Shown here: positions 8,145 through 17,081 of the stretch, piece by piece
Position numbering within the stretch: the stretch's first letter is position 1
Layout of the letters: each line of letters opens with the position of its first letter
Origin: Rhodobacter sp.
Lineage (GTDB): Bacteria; Pseudomonadota; Alphaproteobacteria; Rhodobacterales; Rhodobacteraceae
Reading direction: 5' to 3'
NCBI GenBank assembly: GCA_020637515.1
Contig: JACKKG010000001.1
Coordinates: 1,394,501-1,458,500 of the forward strand
Length of the DNA stretch: 64,000 bases
Made by a program: the position numbers and the translations under genes
The notes under the pieces: model-generated
Told to the model about the DNA's origin: nothing
Databases searched by the model: none
The model's input: only the letters and a program-made list of their open reading frames with translations

Positions 8145-9224
8145 ATGAACCGCATCGACCGCACCCGCCCCGATTCGCCGCCGCTTGCCGGCCCCGGCCC
8201 CTGGCCCGTCGGGGTCGAGACCCGCGTGCTGACCGATCCCGCCCGCTTCGCCCCCGAGGTCGGCGCGGTGGTGCCCCGCGCCCTGACCGTGGAGTGCTGG
8301 TATCCGGCCGCGTCCGGCACGCCGGTGGGCGGGATCTATCGGTCACTGTTGCGCGACGGCGTCACGCCGGTGTGCCTGCACGGGCGCGCGGCGCGGGGCG
8401 CGGCGCCGGCCGAGGGGGAGTTTCCGTTGGTGCTGATCAGCCACGGCTATCCCGGCAACCGCTACCTGATGGCGCATCTGGCCGAGTCCCTGGCCTCGCG
8501 CGGGTATCGGGTTGCGGCGGCGGATCACCCGGGCTCGACCTACGACGATCAGGCGCCGATCGGCGCGACGCTGTATCACCGGCCGCTGGATCAACGGTTC
8601 TTGCTGGAGACCCTGGGCGGCGTGGCGGTCATCGGCTATTCGATGGGCGGCTATGGCGCGCTGGTAACGGCGGGTGCGGGGGTCGCGCCCGATCTGGTCG
8701 GGCACGAGATCGCCCCGCCCGGTGGCGTGCTGGCCATTCATCGGCACCCCGAACCGCCCGAAGGGCTGCGCGCGGTCGTGGCCATCGGCCCCTGGGGCAA
8801 CGGGCGCGGGGTCTGGCCCGAGGGGGCGCTGGCGGGCGTGGGGCTGCCGCTGATGGTGATGGCCGGGAGTCTCGACGATACCTCGGACTATGAGGCGATG
8901 CGGGGCATCGCCCGTGCGGCGGGCGGCACGCTGGTCACCTTCGAGAACGCCGGCCACAACGCCGCCGCGCCGATCCCCGCGCCCGAGGAAAGCCATGCCC
9001 ACAGCGACGTGCTGGGCTGGGCGCCGTTCCTGCATTATGCGGATGCGGTCTGGGACAGCGTGCGGATGAACGCCCTGGCGCAGCATTTCGCCACCGCATT
9101 TCTGGACCGGCATGTGAAGGGCGACGCGGGTTGCGACGCCTGGCTGGACCCGATGCGCGGCGCGGCGGACATGCCGGGCATCCGGCTGGAACGCTGGGAA
9201 AAGGCAGCACATCCGGCCCGCTGA
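8145..9224 (+). CDS. Alpha/beta hydrolase, dienelactone-hydrolase/esterase-like
   Basis: 359 residues without signal peptide. Oxyanion-hole strand VLISHGYPGNRY around residues 101-112 and nucleophile elbow GYSMGGYG near residue 166 show an alpha/beta hydrolase; the acid is probably the Asp in SLDDTSDY and the base the His in FENAGHNAAA. The N-terminal domain (PRALTVECWYPA) resembles predicted dienelactone hydrolase and PAF-acetylhydrolase-like esterases. Substrate unknown. ATG 8145 chosen at the first Met after the divergent pyrF promoter region; no strong ribosome site is visible, so the exact start is uncertain. It stands alone between two leftward genes. Confidence 0.8.
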   Translation: MNRIDRTRPDSPPLAGPGPWPVGVETRVLTDPARFAPEVGAVVPRALTVECWYPAASGTPVGGIYRSLLRDGVTPVCLHGRAARGAAPAEGEFPLVLISHGYPGNRYLMAHLAESLASRGYRVAAADHPGSTYDDQAPIGATLYHRPLDQRFLLETLGGVAVIGYSMGGYGALVTAGAGVAPDLVGHEIAPPGGVLAIHRHPEPPEGLRAVVAIGPWGNGRGVWPEGALAGVGLPLMVMAGSLDDTSDYEAMRGIARAAGGTLVTFENAGHNAAAPIPAPEESHAHSDVLGWAPFLHYADAVWDSVRMNALAQHFATAFLDRHVKGDAGCDAWLDPMRGAADMPGIRLERWEKAAHPAR

Positions 9225-9268
9225 AAGGCCGGAATGAAAGGCCGCGGGCGCAGCCGGGCGGCCCTGCG

Positions 9269-9724
9269 TCAGGCGATCATTTCCATGCGTTCCTTGGACA
9301 TGGTGCCCGGCACGATGGTGATCGGCACCGGCAGCGCGCCCGAGTTGCGCGACAGTTGCGTGACCAGCGGGCCCGGGCCGCTGCGATCCTCGCCGGCGCC
9401 CAGAACCAGGATGGCGATCCTGGGGTCCTCGGCGATCTGGGCCAGGATCTCGTCCACTGGCTGGCCTTCGCGAATCACCAGTTCGGGCTGGATCGCGTGC
9501 TTGTCGCGCATCCATTTGGCAAAGACTTCGAAATGGGCCTCGATCCGTTCGCGCGCTTCCTCGCGCATCAGGTCCGCGACCCCGATCCAGTGCTGGAATT
9601 CTTCTGGTGGTATCACCGACAGGATGGTCACCCCTCCGCCCGTGTGGGCCGCTCTCAAGGCGGCAAAGCGGATCGCATTCAGGCATTCGCGACTGTCGTC
9701 GAGCACGACGAGAAACTTGCGCAT
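9269..9724 (-). CDS. Universal stress protein (UspA family)
   Basis: 151 residues, one Usp domain. Starts RKFLVVLDDSRECLNAIRFA, carries VTILSVIPP after the first helix and the nucleotide-binding pattern ILVLGAGEDRSGPGPLV, near the canonical G-2x-G-9x-G(S/T). Role by family: cytosolic stress protein binding ATP/AMP. Two adjacent ATGs follow GGAG; the second (9724) has the better spacing of six bases. Last gene of the leftward run from hemC. A second, unrelated Usp gene lies at 48.9 kb behind an FnrL box; no such box is seen here. Confidence 0.9.
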   Translation of the reverse strand: MRKFLVVLDDSRECLNAIRFAALRAAHTGGGVTILSVIPPEEFQHWIGVADLMREEARERIEAHFEVFAKWMRDKHAIQPELVIREGQPVDEILAQIAEDPRIAILVLGAGEDRSGPGPLVTQLSRNSGALPVPITIVPGTMSKERMEMIA

Positions 9725-9794
9725 CATAGTCTCCGGTTGGGGCGCCATATTGGCCCAAGGCGGACGGGCTGTCCAGCGGCAGGCGGCGCGCGGC

Positions 9795-10577
9795 CTATTC
9801 GGAAAAACCGCCGGTCGCGATCTTCAGCGAATGGCCGCAATGCTTGCAGTGCACCGCATCCGGGTCGTGCCGGTTCAGGCCGCATTCCGGGCAGGGGTAG
9901 CGCACCTTGCTGGGCTGAAACAGGGCGCGCGCGAATTGCACGAACAGCGCGACGCCGACCACCATCACCCCGACAGAGAACAGCTTTCCGCCGGTCGAAT
10001 GCAAGGTGATGTCGCCGTATCCCGTGGTCGTCAACGTGGCGACGGTGAAATACAGCGCGTCCACATAGGCCGAGACGCCGGTGTGGGCCTCAAAGAACAA
10101 CGCGAACGCCAGCGAGGTCGTGACAAAGATGAACACGAACAGGTTCATCCCGGCCAGCACCGTGTCCTCGTGCCGGCGGAAGAATTCGCTGTCGCGCCTG
10201 AGATCGCGGACCAGGTGATAGGAATGCAGCAGCCTGAGCCCGCGCAGGATGCGCAGAAAGGCGATGTCCTGCGTCAGCAGCGGCGCAATCAGCAGCGACA
10301 GCAGCACCACCAGGTCGGCGATCGTATAGAGCCTGAGCAGCATCTTGCGCCGGTCGGGCGCGATCCAGAGCCGGGCCGCGAAATCGGTCAGGATCACCAG
10401 GCCCAGCACCGTGTTCAGCGCCACCAGCAGCGCCGTCTGGGGCAGCGCCGCCGACACGATGAAATAGAGGATCGACGCCGCATCAAAGGCGATCAGGGCA
10501 TAGCGGAACCGTTTGGCCCGCCGGCTGCGCCCGGTATAGAGCAGCCGGATATCGCGATGCAGCCGCGGTTCGCTCAC
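9795..10577 (-). CDS. Voltage-sensor-like potassium channel with C-terminal zinc ribbon
   Basis: 260 residues. Membrane helices S1-S4 in residues 26-122; S4-like segment with Arg at every third place (R109, R112, R115); pore helix and K+ selectivity filter TTTGYGD at 183-189; then an inner helix. The C-terminus has two Cys pairs (CPEC and CKHC, about residues 225-246), a rubredoxin-like zinc ribbon unusual for a small Kv-type channel. Start: GTG 10577 overlaps the aminotransferase stop as GTGA, giving translational coupling; a TTG further up is possible but overlaps more of the neighbour. It probably forms a homotetramer in the inner membrane. Confidence 0.88.
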   Translation of the reverse strand: MSEPRLHRDIRLLYTGRSRRAKRFRYALIAFDAASILYFIVSAALPQTALLVALNTVLGLVILTDFAARLWIAPDRRKMLLRLYTIADLVVLLSLLIAPLLTQDIAFLRILRGLRLLHSYHLVRDLRRDSEFFRRHEDTVLAGMNLFVFIFVTTSLAFALFFEAHTGVSAYVDALYFTVATLTTTGYGDITLHSTGGKLFSVGVMVVGVALFVQFARALFQPSKVRYPCPECGLNRHDPDAVHCKHCGHSLKIATGGFSE

Positions 10578-11431
10578 TTGGTCGAGGCCGCCCAATCCCA
10601 ATAGAGTTGCCGTGCGCGCCGGGTGATCGGGCCGATCTGATACTGGCGGTCGTCAAAGGCACGCACGGGCGTGACCTTGGACATGTTGCCCGACAGAAAG
10701 ACCTCGTCGGCGCCCCGGAAATCGTCCAGCGTCAGCACGGTTTCATGCACCTTGACGCCATCGGCGCGCAGGTTGTCGATGTGGCGGGCACGGGTGATGC
10801 CAGACAGAAAGGTGCCGTTGGCGATGGGGGTGAAAACCTCGCCATCCTTGACCATAAAGGCGTTCGCGGTGGCGCTTTCCGCGACATTTCCCTGACTGTC
10901 GCAGACCAGCGCGTTGTCGAACCCCTTGGCGTTGGCCTCGGCCAGCATCCGGGCGTTGTTGGGATAGAGGCAGCCGGCCTTGGCGTTGGTCACCGCGCAA
11001 TCCAGCGTGGGCCGGCGAAAGCGCGTGGTGGTCAGCGTGGTCGAGGCCTCGGGCGGGGCCATCGCGATCTGTTCCAGGCAGACCGCAAAGCCGGTCTCGT
11101 CCTGCGAGGCCAGAACGCCTGAGGCGCCGCCGTTGATCGCCCAATACATCGGCCGGATATAGACCGGATCGGTGAACCCTTCGAGCCCCTCGCGGACGAT
11201 CTCGAGCATGGCCTCGGCGCTGACGGTGGGCTTGATCATCAACGCCTCGGCCGAGCGGTTGACCCGCGCCAGGTGCCGGTCCAGGTCGGGCGTCATCCCG
11301 TCGAAAAAGCGCGCTCCGTCGAACACCGTCGTGCCCAGCCACGCGCCATGATCGGCCGCCCGCATCACGGGCACATCGCCGTCGTGCCATTGTCCCTGGA
11401 AATAAGTGCGGATACGCGAGCCGACGGCCAT
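10574..11431 (-). CDS. ilvE: Class IV aminotransferase, branched-chain amino acid type
   Basis: 285 residues, slightly short for IlvE (about 290-310). PLP lysine is Lys151 in TNAKAGCLYPNN; the downstream NVAESATANAFMVKDG and FLSGITRARHI are fold-type IV signatures. Likely transaminates Leu, Ile and Val with 2-oxoglutarate, although D-amino acid or 4-amino-4-deoxychorismate specificity cannot be excluded without alignment. ATG 11431 has GGGAGA seven bases upstream. In a leftward group with hemC and truB upstream and the K+ channel coupled downstream by a 4-base overlap. Confidence 0.85.
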   Translation of the reverse strand: MAVGSRIRTYFQGQWHDGDVPVMRAADHGAWLGTTVFDGARFFDGMTPDLDRHLARVNRSAEALMIKPTVSAEAMLEIVREGLEGFTDPVYIRPMYWAINGGASGVLASQDETGFAVCLEQIAMAPPEASTTLTTTRFRRPTLDCAVTNAKAGCLYPNNARMLAEANAKGFDNALVCDSQGNVAESATANAFMVKDGEVFTPIANGTFLSGITRARHIDNLRADGVKVHETVLTLDDFRGADEVFLSGNMSKVTPVRAFDDRQYQIGPITRRARQLYWDWAASTK

Positions 11432-11505
11432 CAGGTTTCTCCCATGCAAAGCGGCGCGAGTTAAGCACTCCGTGCCGCCGGGGTCCAGAGTGGCGCGGCG
11501 TCAAA

Positions 11506-12411
11506 TCACAGGTTGAAGACCCGGCTGGGGTGCAACTCGCCGCCCATGTAGGTGCCCACCGCGACCGGCTTGCCCTCGAAGCTGGCCCAGGCGGTGTCGC
11601 CGGGCGCGGCGCGCGACGACAGCACGCGGCCGGGGTTGCCGTTCTTCAGCCGCACCGCACCCTCGGGGGACAGCGGCAGCTCGATCAGGTCGGCCAGGCC
11701 GGTTTCCAGAGGCAGCAGATGCGCCTCGAGGTCGGGCGTGCGGGCCATCGCGTCGATCTGGGCCAGACTCAGCCCGGCATCGGCGCGGAACGGGCCGGAC
11801 CATTCGCGCCTGAGCCAGGCGACGTGCCCCAGGCATCCCAGCGCCTGCCCCAGGTCGCGCGCGATCGAGCGGACGTAACCGCCCTTGCCGCAGATCATCT
11901 CGAATTCGGCGGTGTCGGCGTCGGGGCGGGCGGTCAGCACCAGCCGCTCGATCCACAGGGGGCGGGCGGCCAGGTCCATGCTTTCGCCCGCGCGGGCGAT
12001 GTCATAGGCGCGCTCGCCCTCGACCTTGACGGCGGAATATTGCGGCGGGACCTGTTCGATCTGGCCCCGGAACGCCACCAGCGCGGTTTCGATCTGGGCG
12101 TCGGTGGGTCGGGTGTCGCGGGTGTCGATGACGCGCCCCTCGGCGTCGTCGGTGTCGGTCGCGGCGCCCCAACGCACCTGGAATCGATAGCATTTGTTGG
12201 CGTCGGTGACAAAGGGCACGGTCTTGGTCGCCTCGCCCAGGGCGATGGCCAGCACGCCGGTCGCGGACGGGTCCAGCGTGCCGGCGTGGCCGGCCTTTTG
12301 CGCGTCCAGCGCCCAGCGAACCTTGCCCACGACGGCGGTCGAGGTCACGCCGGCGGGCTTGTCCACCACCAGCCAACCCGAAATCGCGCGACCCTTGCTT
12401 TTGCGTCCCAT
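11506..12411 (-). CDS. truB: tRNA pseudouridine-55 synthase
   Basis: 301 residues. Catalytic Asp47 sits in [13 protein letters not shown]; further TruB signatures are [11 protein letters not shown] near the N-terminus, [26 protein letters not shown] and [12 protein letters not shown]. The C-terminal 90 residues form the PUA-like TruB tail. It makes pseudouridine at position 55 of the T-loop of tRNAs. ATG 12411 is preceded by GAGGA with six-base spacing. It follows hemC with a 66-base gap on the same strand. Confidence 0.96.
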   Translation of the reverse strand: MGRKSKGRAISGWLVVDKPAGVTSTAVVGKVRWALDAQKAGHAGTLDPSATGVLAIALGEATKTVPFVTDANKCYRFQVRWGAATDTDDAEGRVIDTRDTRPTDAQIETALVAFRGQIEQVPPQYSAVKVEGERAYDIARAGESMDLAARPLWIERLVLTARPDADTAEFEMICGKGGYVRSIARDLGQALGCLGHVAWLRREWSGPFRADAGLSLAQIDAMARTPDLEAHLLPLETGLADLIELPLSPEGAVRLKNGNPGRVLSSRAAPGDTAWASFEGKPVAVGTYMGGELHPSRVFNL

Positions 12412-12477
12412 GCCGTCCTCTTGGTCCATCCGGCCGGGCGGATAGCCGAGCCCGCCGCAGGGCGCAAGCCCGCGGGT

Positions 12478-13425
12478 TCAGCCGCGCCAGTCGAAGAAGC
12501 CCCGGGGCGCCCGCGCCAGCAGGCGGCGCGCGATGTCCTGGCCCAGGCGCGCGGCGTCCTCGATCGGCGCGCGCCCGTCCTCGGTCAAGGCGTCCGAGCC
12601 GTCGGGGCGCAGGATCTCGCCCCGCAGCCAGACCTCGCCGCCGTCGAGCACGGCAAGCCCCGCGATCGGCGTCTCGCACGAGCCGTCGAGCGTGGCCAGA
12701 TAGGCGCGTTCGGCGGCCAGCCGCTGGCCGGTGGGCGTGTCGTGGATCGCCGCCAGCATGGCCCGTGCGCGCAGGTCGTTGCCGCGCCTCTCGATGCCGA
12801 TGGCGCCTTGCGCGACCGCGGGCAGCATCTCGTCGGGGGCGATGGCCGAACGGGCGACATCGGCCTTGCCCAGCCGGTTCAGCCCGGCCATGGCCAGAAA
12901 GGTGCAGTCGGCGACCCCTTCGTCCAGCTTGCGCAGGCGGGTCTGCACGTTGCCGCGGAATTCGACCACCCGCAGATCGGGCCGCCGGTGCAGCACCTGC
13001 GCGCGCCGTCTGAGCGACGAGGTGCCGACGACCTGCCCGGCCCGCAGATCGGCCAGACGCGCCACCCCCGGCGCGACAAAGGCATCGCGCACGTCCTCGC
13101 GCGGCAGGTAGCAATCCAGCACCAGCCCGTCCGGTTGCGCGACGGGCATGTCCTTCATCGAATGCACCGCGATGTCCAGCGCGCCGGCCAGCATCATGTC
13201 CTCGATCTCGCGGGTGAACAGGCCCTTGCCGCCGATCTCCTTGAGCGGGCGGTCCTGCACCCGGTCGCCGGTCGTGGTGACGATGACGATCTCGAAGGCA
13301 TCCTCGGGCAGATCAAAGGCGGTCATCAGTCGGGCGCGCGTTTCATGCGCCTGGGCCAACGCCAGGGGCGAGCCGCGCGTGCCGATCTTCAACGGTTGGG
13401 CGGGGGTGGGCAGGAGGTGCGTCAT
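12478..13425 (-). CDS. hemC: Porphobilinogen deaminase (hydroxymethylbilane synthase)
   Basis: 315 residues. Signatures: IGTRGSPLALAQ at residues 14-25, catalytic Asp84 in DIAVHSMKDMP, VGTSSLRRRAQ at 133-143, FRGNVQTRL, and Cys250 in LDGSCETPIAG, which holds the dipyrromethane cofactor. It polymerises four porphobilinogens to hydroxymethylbilane in tetrapyrrole synthesis, needed for heme (and bacteriochlorophyll in phototrophic relatives; no photosynthesis genes are in this window). ATG 13425 is close behind GAGGCC. No FnrL box was seen in the 141 bases upstream. Confidence 0.97.
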   Translation of the reverse strand: MTHLLPTPAQPLKIGTRGSPLALAQAHETRARLMTAFDLPEDAFEIVIVTTTGDRVQDRPLKEIGGKGLFTREIEDMMLAGALDIAVHSMKDMPVAQPDGLVLDCYLPREDVRDAFVAPGVARLADLRAGQVVGTSSLRRRAQVLHRRPDLRVVEFRGNVQTRLRKLDEGVADCTFLAMAGLNRLGKADVARSAIAPDEMLPAVAQGAIGIERRGNDLRARAMLAAIHDTPTGQRLAAERAYLATLDGSCETPIAGLAVLDGGEVWLRGEILRPDGSDALTEDGRAPIEDAARLGQDIARRLLARAPRGFFDWRG

Positions 13426-13566
13426 GGCCTCTGCTTAGCCGCGCGCGCGCATTCACGCAACGGGTCGCGCACGGGTCCCGGGGCGGGTCACGACGTGGCC
13501 GGTTTCTTTGAACCCCAAGCGCCGCAGGCGCGACGCACGGGGGTGCCCATCGACAGGAGAATCGCC

Positions 13567-13701
13567 ATGCCCCGCACCCTGAAAGCCGCCCGCCTGTGGG
13601 GTGTCGTCCTGGCCGCCGCTCTGGTGGCGGGCGCGGTGTCGGGCCTGCACGCCCGGGGCGCCGAGGCCCCGCCTCCCCTGACCCGATCCGCCGCCATCTA
13701 G
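13567..13701 (+). CDS. Small secreted or membrane-anchored peptide, 44 aa
   Basis: Starts MPRTLKAARLWGVVLAAALVAGAVSG, a basic N-terminus followed by an 16-18 residue hydrophobic segment, then a short Pro/Ala-rich end APPPLTRSAAI. This is either a signal-anchored micro-protein or a cleaved leader. A strong ribosome site AGGAGA with seven-base spacing precedes ATG 13567, which is the main reason to accept it. Upstream divergent region is shared with hemC. GC-rich stem plus seven T follows at 13702-13720 and may terminate it. No known family recognised. Confidence 0.5.
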   Translation: MPRTLKAARLWGVVLAAALVAGAVSGLHARGAEAPPPLTRSAAI

Positions 13702-13721
13702 GCGCGCGCCGCGTTTTTTTG
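13702..13721 (+). terminator. Possible intrinsic terminator after the 44-aa gene
   Basis: A short GC palindrome (GGCGCGCGCC) is followed after three bases by seven T. The stem is short, so this is a weak candidate. Confidence 0.35.
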
Positions 13722-13798
13722 CGAAAATCGCATGGAATTGCCCTAGTCTCGCCAGATTGACGGATCACCACGGTGGGGTTGCGTGGAAGGACCCCTCC

Positions 13799-14818
13799 AT
13801 GAAGGATTTCGTTCGAGTGTCAGAGACTAGCACCGCATCGCGGACCCAACCCGAGTGCCCGCTGAACAGCGAGCCCATGCACCCCGCGCTGCGGGTGCCG
13901 ATCGACTGGCGGCGCCCGTCGGACCCGCGCGCCTGGCAGATCTGGTGGAATGATTCCGCCGGGTTCGGCCAGGTCCATCCGCGCCCGCCGGTGGATGAGG
14001 TCGCCTCGTTCTACGATCTCGAGGACTACTATACCCACGCCGAACGGGTCGAACACGACCCCGTTGCCGAACGCCGGCAGGTCGGCTTTCTGGGGCGCGC
14101 GGTCGGATCGCTGGCGTCGCGTTTCGAACACGGGGCCGAGCCGACCGCCGACTGGTGGCGCTCGATCATTCCGGGCCAGGCGCGGCATTCGCTGGAAATC
14201 GGCTGCGGCGACGGCGACCGGATGCAGACCTATGCGCCGTTCCTGTCCGAGAGCGTGCGTGGCGTGGAACCCGACCCGCGCGCGGTGCGGGTCGCGTGCG
14301 AGCGCGGGCTGGACGTGCACCAGGGCACGGCCGAGGATCTGCCCGACGCGATCCGGGACCGTCGCTATGACCTGATCGCCTTTGTGCACGTCCTGGAGCA
14401 CACCCTGGACCCGGTCCTGTCGCTGAAGAACGCCGGCGCGTTGCTGAACGCCGGCGGCATCATGTCGATCGAGGTCCCGAACAACGCCTGCCATGGCGCC
14501 CGCATGATGGGCGAGGCCTGGCGCTGGCTGGACGTGCCGAGACACCTGAACTTCTTTACGCCGGACAGTCTGGCCGCCTGCGCCGAAGCCGCCGGCCTGA
14601 CAGTGCGCGCGGTGCTGTATCGCGGCTATGTGCGCCAGTTCATGCCCGACTGGCTGGTGGACGAGGCCCGAATCGGCGCCGAATTGCAGGGCCGAAAGGC
14701 CAGCAAGGCCGATATCGACCGGCAGGTGCGCCATTCGCTGCGGCTGTTCGCGCGCACCGCGCTGGCGAAACCCGCGCAGAAATACGATTCCGTCCGGGTC
14801 CTGTGTTCGCGCGCCTGA
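13799..14818 (+). CDS. Class I SAM-dependent methyltransferase
   Basis: 339 residues. Motif I HSLEIGCGDGDRM near residues 130-142 starts the Rossmann methyltransferase; VRGVEPDPRAV follows as motif II; FVHVLEHTLDPVLSLKNA is motif IV/post-I typical of Methyltransf_23 proteins; PNNACHGARMMGEAWRWLDVPRHLNFFTPDSL is a block common in methyltransferases of surface-glycan or O-antigen synthesis. The N-terminal 120 residues resemble the small Zn-less linker domain found before such methyltransferases. Substrate unknown. ATG 13799 preceded by GGAAGGA at eight bases; it reads as a single-gene unit. Confidence 0.82.
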   Translation: MKDFVRVSETSTASRTQPECPLNSEPMHPALRVPIDWRRPSDPRAWQIWWNDSAGFGQVHPRPPVDEVASFYDLEDYYTHAERVEHDPVAERRQVGFLGRAVGSLASRFEHGAEPTADWWRSIIPGQARHSLEIGCGDGDRMQTYAPFLSESVRGVEPDPRAVRVACERGLDVHQGTAEDLPDAIRDRRYDLIAFVHVLEHTLDPVLSLKNAGALLNAGGIMSIEVPNNACHGARMMGEAWRWLDVPRHLNFFTPDSLAACAEAAGLTVRAVLYRGYVRQFMPDWLVDEARIGAELQGRKASKADIDRQVRHSLRLFARTALAKPAQKYDSVRVLCSRA

Positions 14819-14862
14819 ACCGGCGCGCGTGACGGGGTGGCGTTCCGCACCGGGGGCGCCGA

Positions 14863-16911
14863 TCAGGGGGTCAGCACGGTGCAGGACAGGTCGCGCGCCA
14901 TCAGGCGCTGACAGGCCAGCGTCGCCTCCATTTCCGACAGGCTCTGAACCTCGGCGTGGAAGCGCCCGGCGTGGGTGGTGACGCGGCGCACACCGGTCCC
15001 CAGCGTGCCCGATTCGGTCAGGGCCAGGCGCAGCAGCGTCCGTTCGGCATCAAAGCGCGACGCAAAGGTGCCCAGATCCACCGCCCACACGCGCCCGCCC
15101 GAGGTCGAGACCCGGGTGACGATCTCGGGCATGGGCGCCGGGATGGGTTCGTCGCTGTCGCTGTCGCTGGTGGTCAGCAGGATCGTCGGCGCCATGACCG
15201 GCTCTGACGGGTCCTCGTGCGCCATCGCCTGCAAGACCTCTTCGTCACGCCACAGGATGCGGCCCGAATCGTCCACCGTCAGCGCGGTCGAGGCCGGTTC
15301 CAGGGATTCGGCCGGGGCCAGGGGCGCGGGGGCGACGGCGGCCAGGGCGGTGGTTTCGCCGGGCTCTGGCGCGGGCGTCGCGGCCGGGGTGTCGGGCGTG
15401 GTGGTATCCAGTGCGATCGGCGGCAGGCCCGAGATGGTCACACCCGTGTCATCCACCGAAACCCCCTCGGCGATCTCGGTTTCGCTGACGGCGACGGCGG
15501 GCGCGGCCGGGGCGTCGTCCGCGCTGGCGACGGCCGTTTCGGTCGCCGTTTCGGTCGGGGCGCCCAGATCGACGGGGCGTGCCTGCGGCAGTTCGGGCGG
15601 CGTGCCGGTGATTGCCGCATACCGGTCGGCGTCGATGACGGTGAAACCCGCGGTTTCGGCGGGGTCCGCGACCTCGGCCGTTGCGTCCGTGGCGAGGGCG
15701 GCGACATCCTCGGGGCGGGCGCGCGGCACGGGTGAGGTGTCCAGTGCGACCTCGGCCGTGGCGCCGCCGTCCTCCTCGCCGCCGGTGTCGTCCGGCTCTT
15801 CCGAGGTGACGCCCGCGGCGACCCCCGATTCATCGGTGTCGGCGCTGGGATCGGGTTCGCGGATCTCGTCCATCACCTCGTCGATGCCCTCCTGGATCGA
15901 GGCGATCATGTCGGCCGAGGGGGCAGATCCCGGGGCCGGGCGGGCGCGCGGAAACAGGCTGGCTGTCGGCGCGGTTTGCAGGCGGATCACACGGCCCGCC
16001 GCCGGGCCAGAGCCGCGATCCTCGGGCGCGCGGACGTAATCAGGGCGGGCGGGACGCCGCACCGCGGCCCGGCGGGGCGCCAGCCGAAAGCCGCGATCCA
16101 TCAGGTCGGTGACCCGTTGCAACCGCTGCGCCGAGGAATGCGCCCCCATCGCCACGACCAGGATGCGCACGCCGCTGCGTTCGGCCATCGCCACCAGGTT
16201 GTAGCCGGCGGCGTTGGTGAAGCCGGTCTTGATGCCGTCGGCACCGCGATAGCTGTCCAGGAACCGGCGGTTCGTGTTGCGCACGGTGGCGATGCCCGCG
16301 TCCTCGGTCCGGCGCGAGAAGATGTTGTAATATTGCGGATAATCGAAATAGAGCTGCCGCCCCAGCCGCGCCATGTCGCGCGCGGTCGAAAGGTGGCCGT
16401 CGGTGGTCAGCCCGTGCGGATTGGCGAAATGGGTGCGCTGCATCCCGATCGCCCGCGCGGTGCGGTTCATGCGTTCGGCAAAGCGCGGAACCGAGCCTTC
16501 GAGTGCCTCGGCAATGGCGACGGCGGCATCGTTCGCGGACCGCAGCGCGGCGGCGCGGATCAGATAGCGGAACGGAATCGTCTGCCCCGCGCGCAGGCCC
16601 AGCCGCGACGGAGGTTGCGCGGCCGCATGGCGCGAGATGCGCACCCTTGTGTCCAGGCTGATCTCGCCGTTCTCCAGCGCCTCGAAGGCGATGTAGAGCG
16701 TCATCATCTTGGTCAGCGAGGCCGGGTGCAGGCGCGAATTGGCGTTGTCGGTCTGATACAGGACCTCGCCGGTGCGCACATCCATGATGAGCGCGGCATA
16801 GGGTTGGGCGCGGGCGGTGGCGGTGGACAGCATGAACAGGGCCAGGGCGCAGGCCATCATCATGGCAAGCGCGCCAGAAATGCGGAGCCAACGCCGGGAT
16901 TGCGTTGTCAC
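14863..16911 (-). CDS. D-alanyl-D-alanine carboxypeptidase (PBP5/6 type) with long linker and SPOR domain
   Basis: 682 residues. Signal peptide about residues 1-35 (hydrophobic core LAMMMACALALFML, cleavage near ARA-QPY). Serine-peptidase S11 motifs are intact: S65-L-T-K68, S125-A-N127 and K228-T-G230. Residues about 300-590 are a low-complexity Ala/Thr/Pro/Asp linker with recurrent PRARP-like pieces, and the last 80 residues (WAVDLGTFASRFDAERTLLRL and on) form a SPOR peptidoglycan-binding domain. It trims pentapeptides in the periplasm, and the SPOR domain suggests recruitment to denuded septal glycan. GTG 16911 chosen because the signal peptide begins there and AGGACAGG precedes it. Confidence 0.9.
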   Translation of the reverse strand: MTTQSRRWLRISGALAMMMACALALFMLSTATARAQPYAALIMDVRTGEVLYQTDNANSRLHPASLTKMMTLYIAFEALENGEISLDTRVRISRHAAAQPPSRLGLRAGQTIPFRYLIRAAALRSANDAAVAIAEALEGSVPRFAERMNRTARAIGMQRTHFANPHGLTTDGHLSTARDMARLGRQLYFDYPQYYNIFSRRTEDAGIATVRNTNRRFLDSYRGADGIKTGFTNAAGYNLVAMAERSGVRILVVAMGAHSSAQRLQRVTDLMDRGFRLAPRRAAVRRPARPDYVRAPEDRGSGPAAGRVIRLQTAPTASLFPRARPAPGSAPSADMIASIQEGIDEVMDEIREPDPSADTDESGVAAGVTSEEPDDTGGEEDGGATAEVALDTSPVPRARPEDVAALATDATAEVADPAETAGFTVIDADRYAAITGTPPELPQARPVDLGAPTETATETAVASADDAPAAPAVAVSETEIAEGVSVDDTGVTISGLPPIALDTTTPDTPAATPAPEPGETTALAAVAPAPLAPAESLEPASTALTVDDSGRILWRDEEVLQAMAHEDPSEPVMAPTILLTTSDSDSDEPIPAPMPEIVTRVSTSGGRVWAVDLGTFASRFDAERTLLRLALTESGTLGTGVRRVTTHAGRFHAEVQSLSEMEATLACQRLMARDLSCTVLTP

Positions 16912-17081
16912 GAGCCTGTCCTCTGCCTCTGCGCCCCGGTTATGGTAGGGCGTCGTTATCTGCTGGGTGCAGGCTAACACGCGGTCGCGCGCATGGAAAG
17001 CCCCCGCTTTTCAACAGCTTTAAGGACTTTCTTAAGGTATTTCTACATCTGGACGGCGATGATGGACCAGCCACAAGATGT

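Noticed and set aside
16912..17081. GTTGAAA/CCATGCG on the minus strand as an RpoH promoter of the carboxypeptidase gene
   Set aside because: The -10 match is poor and spacing short; TTAAG/CTTAA inverted repeat nearby is too short to call.
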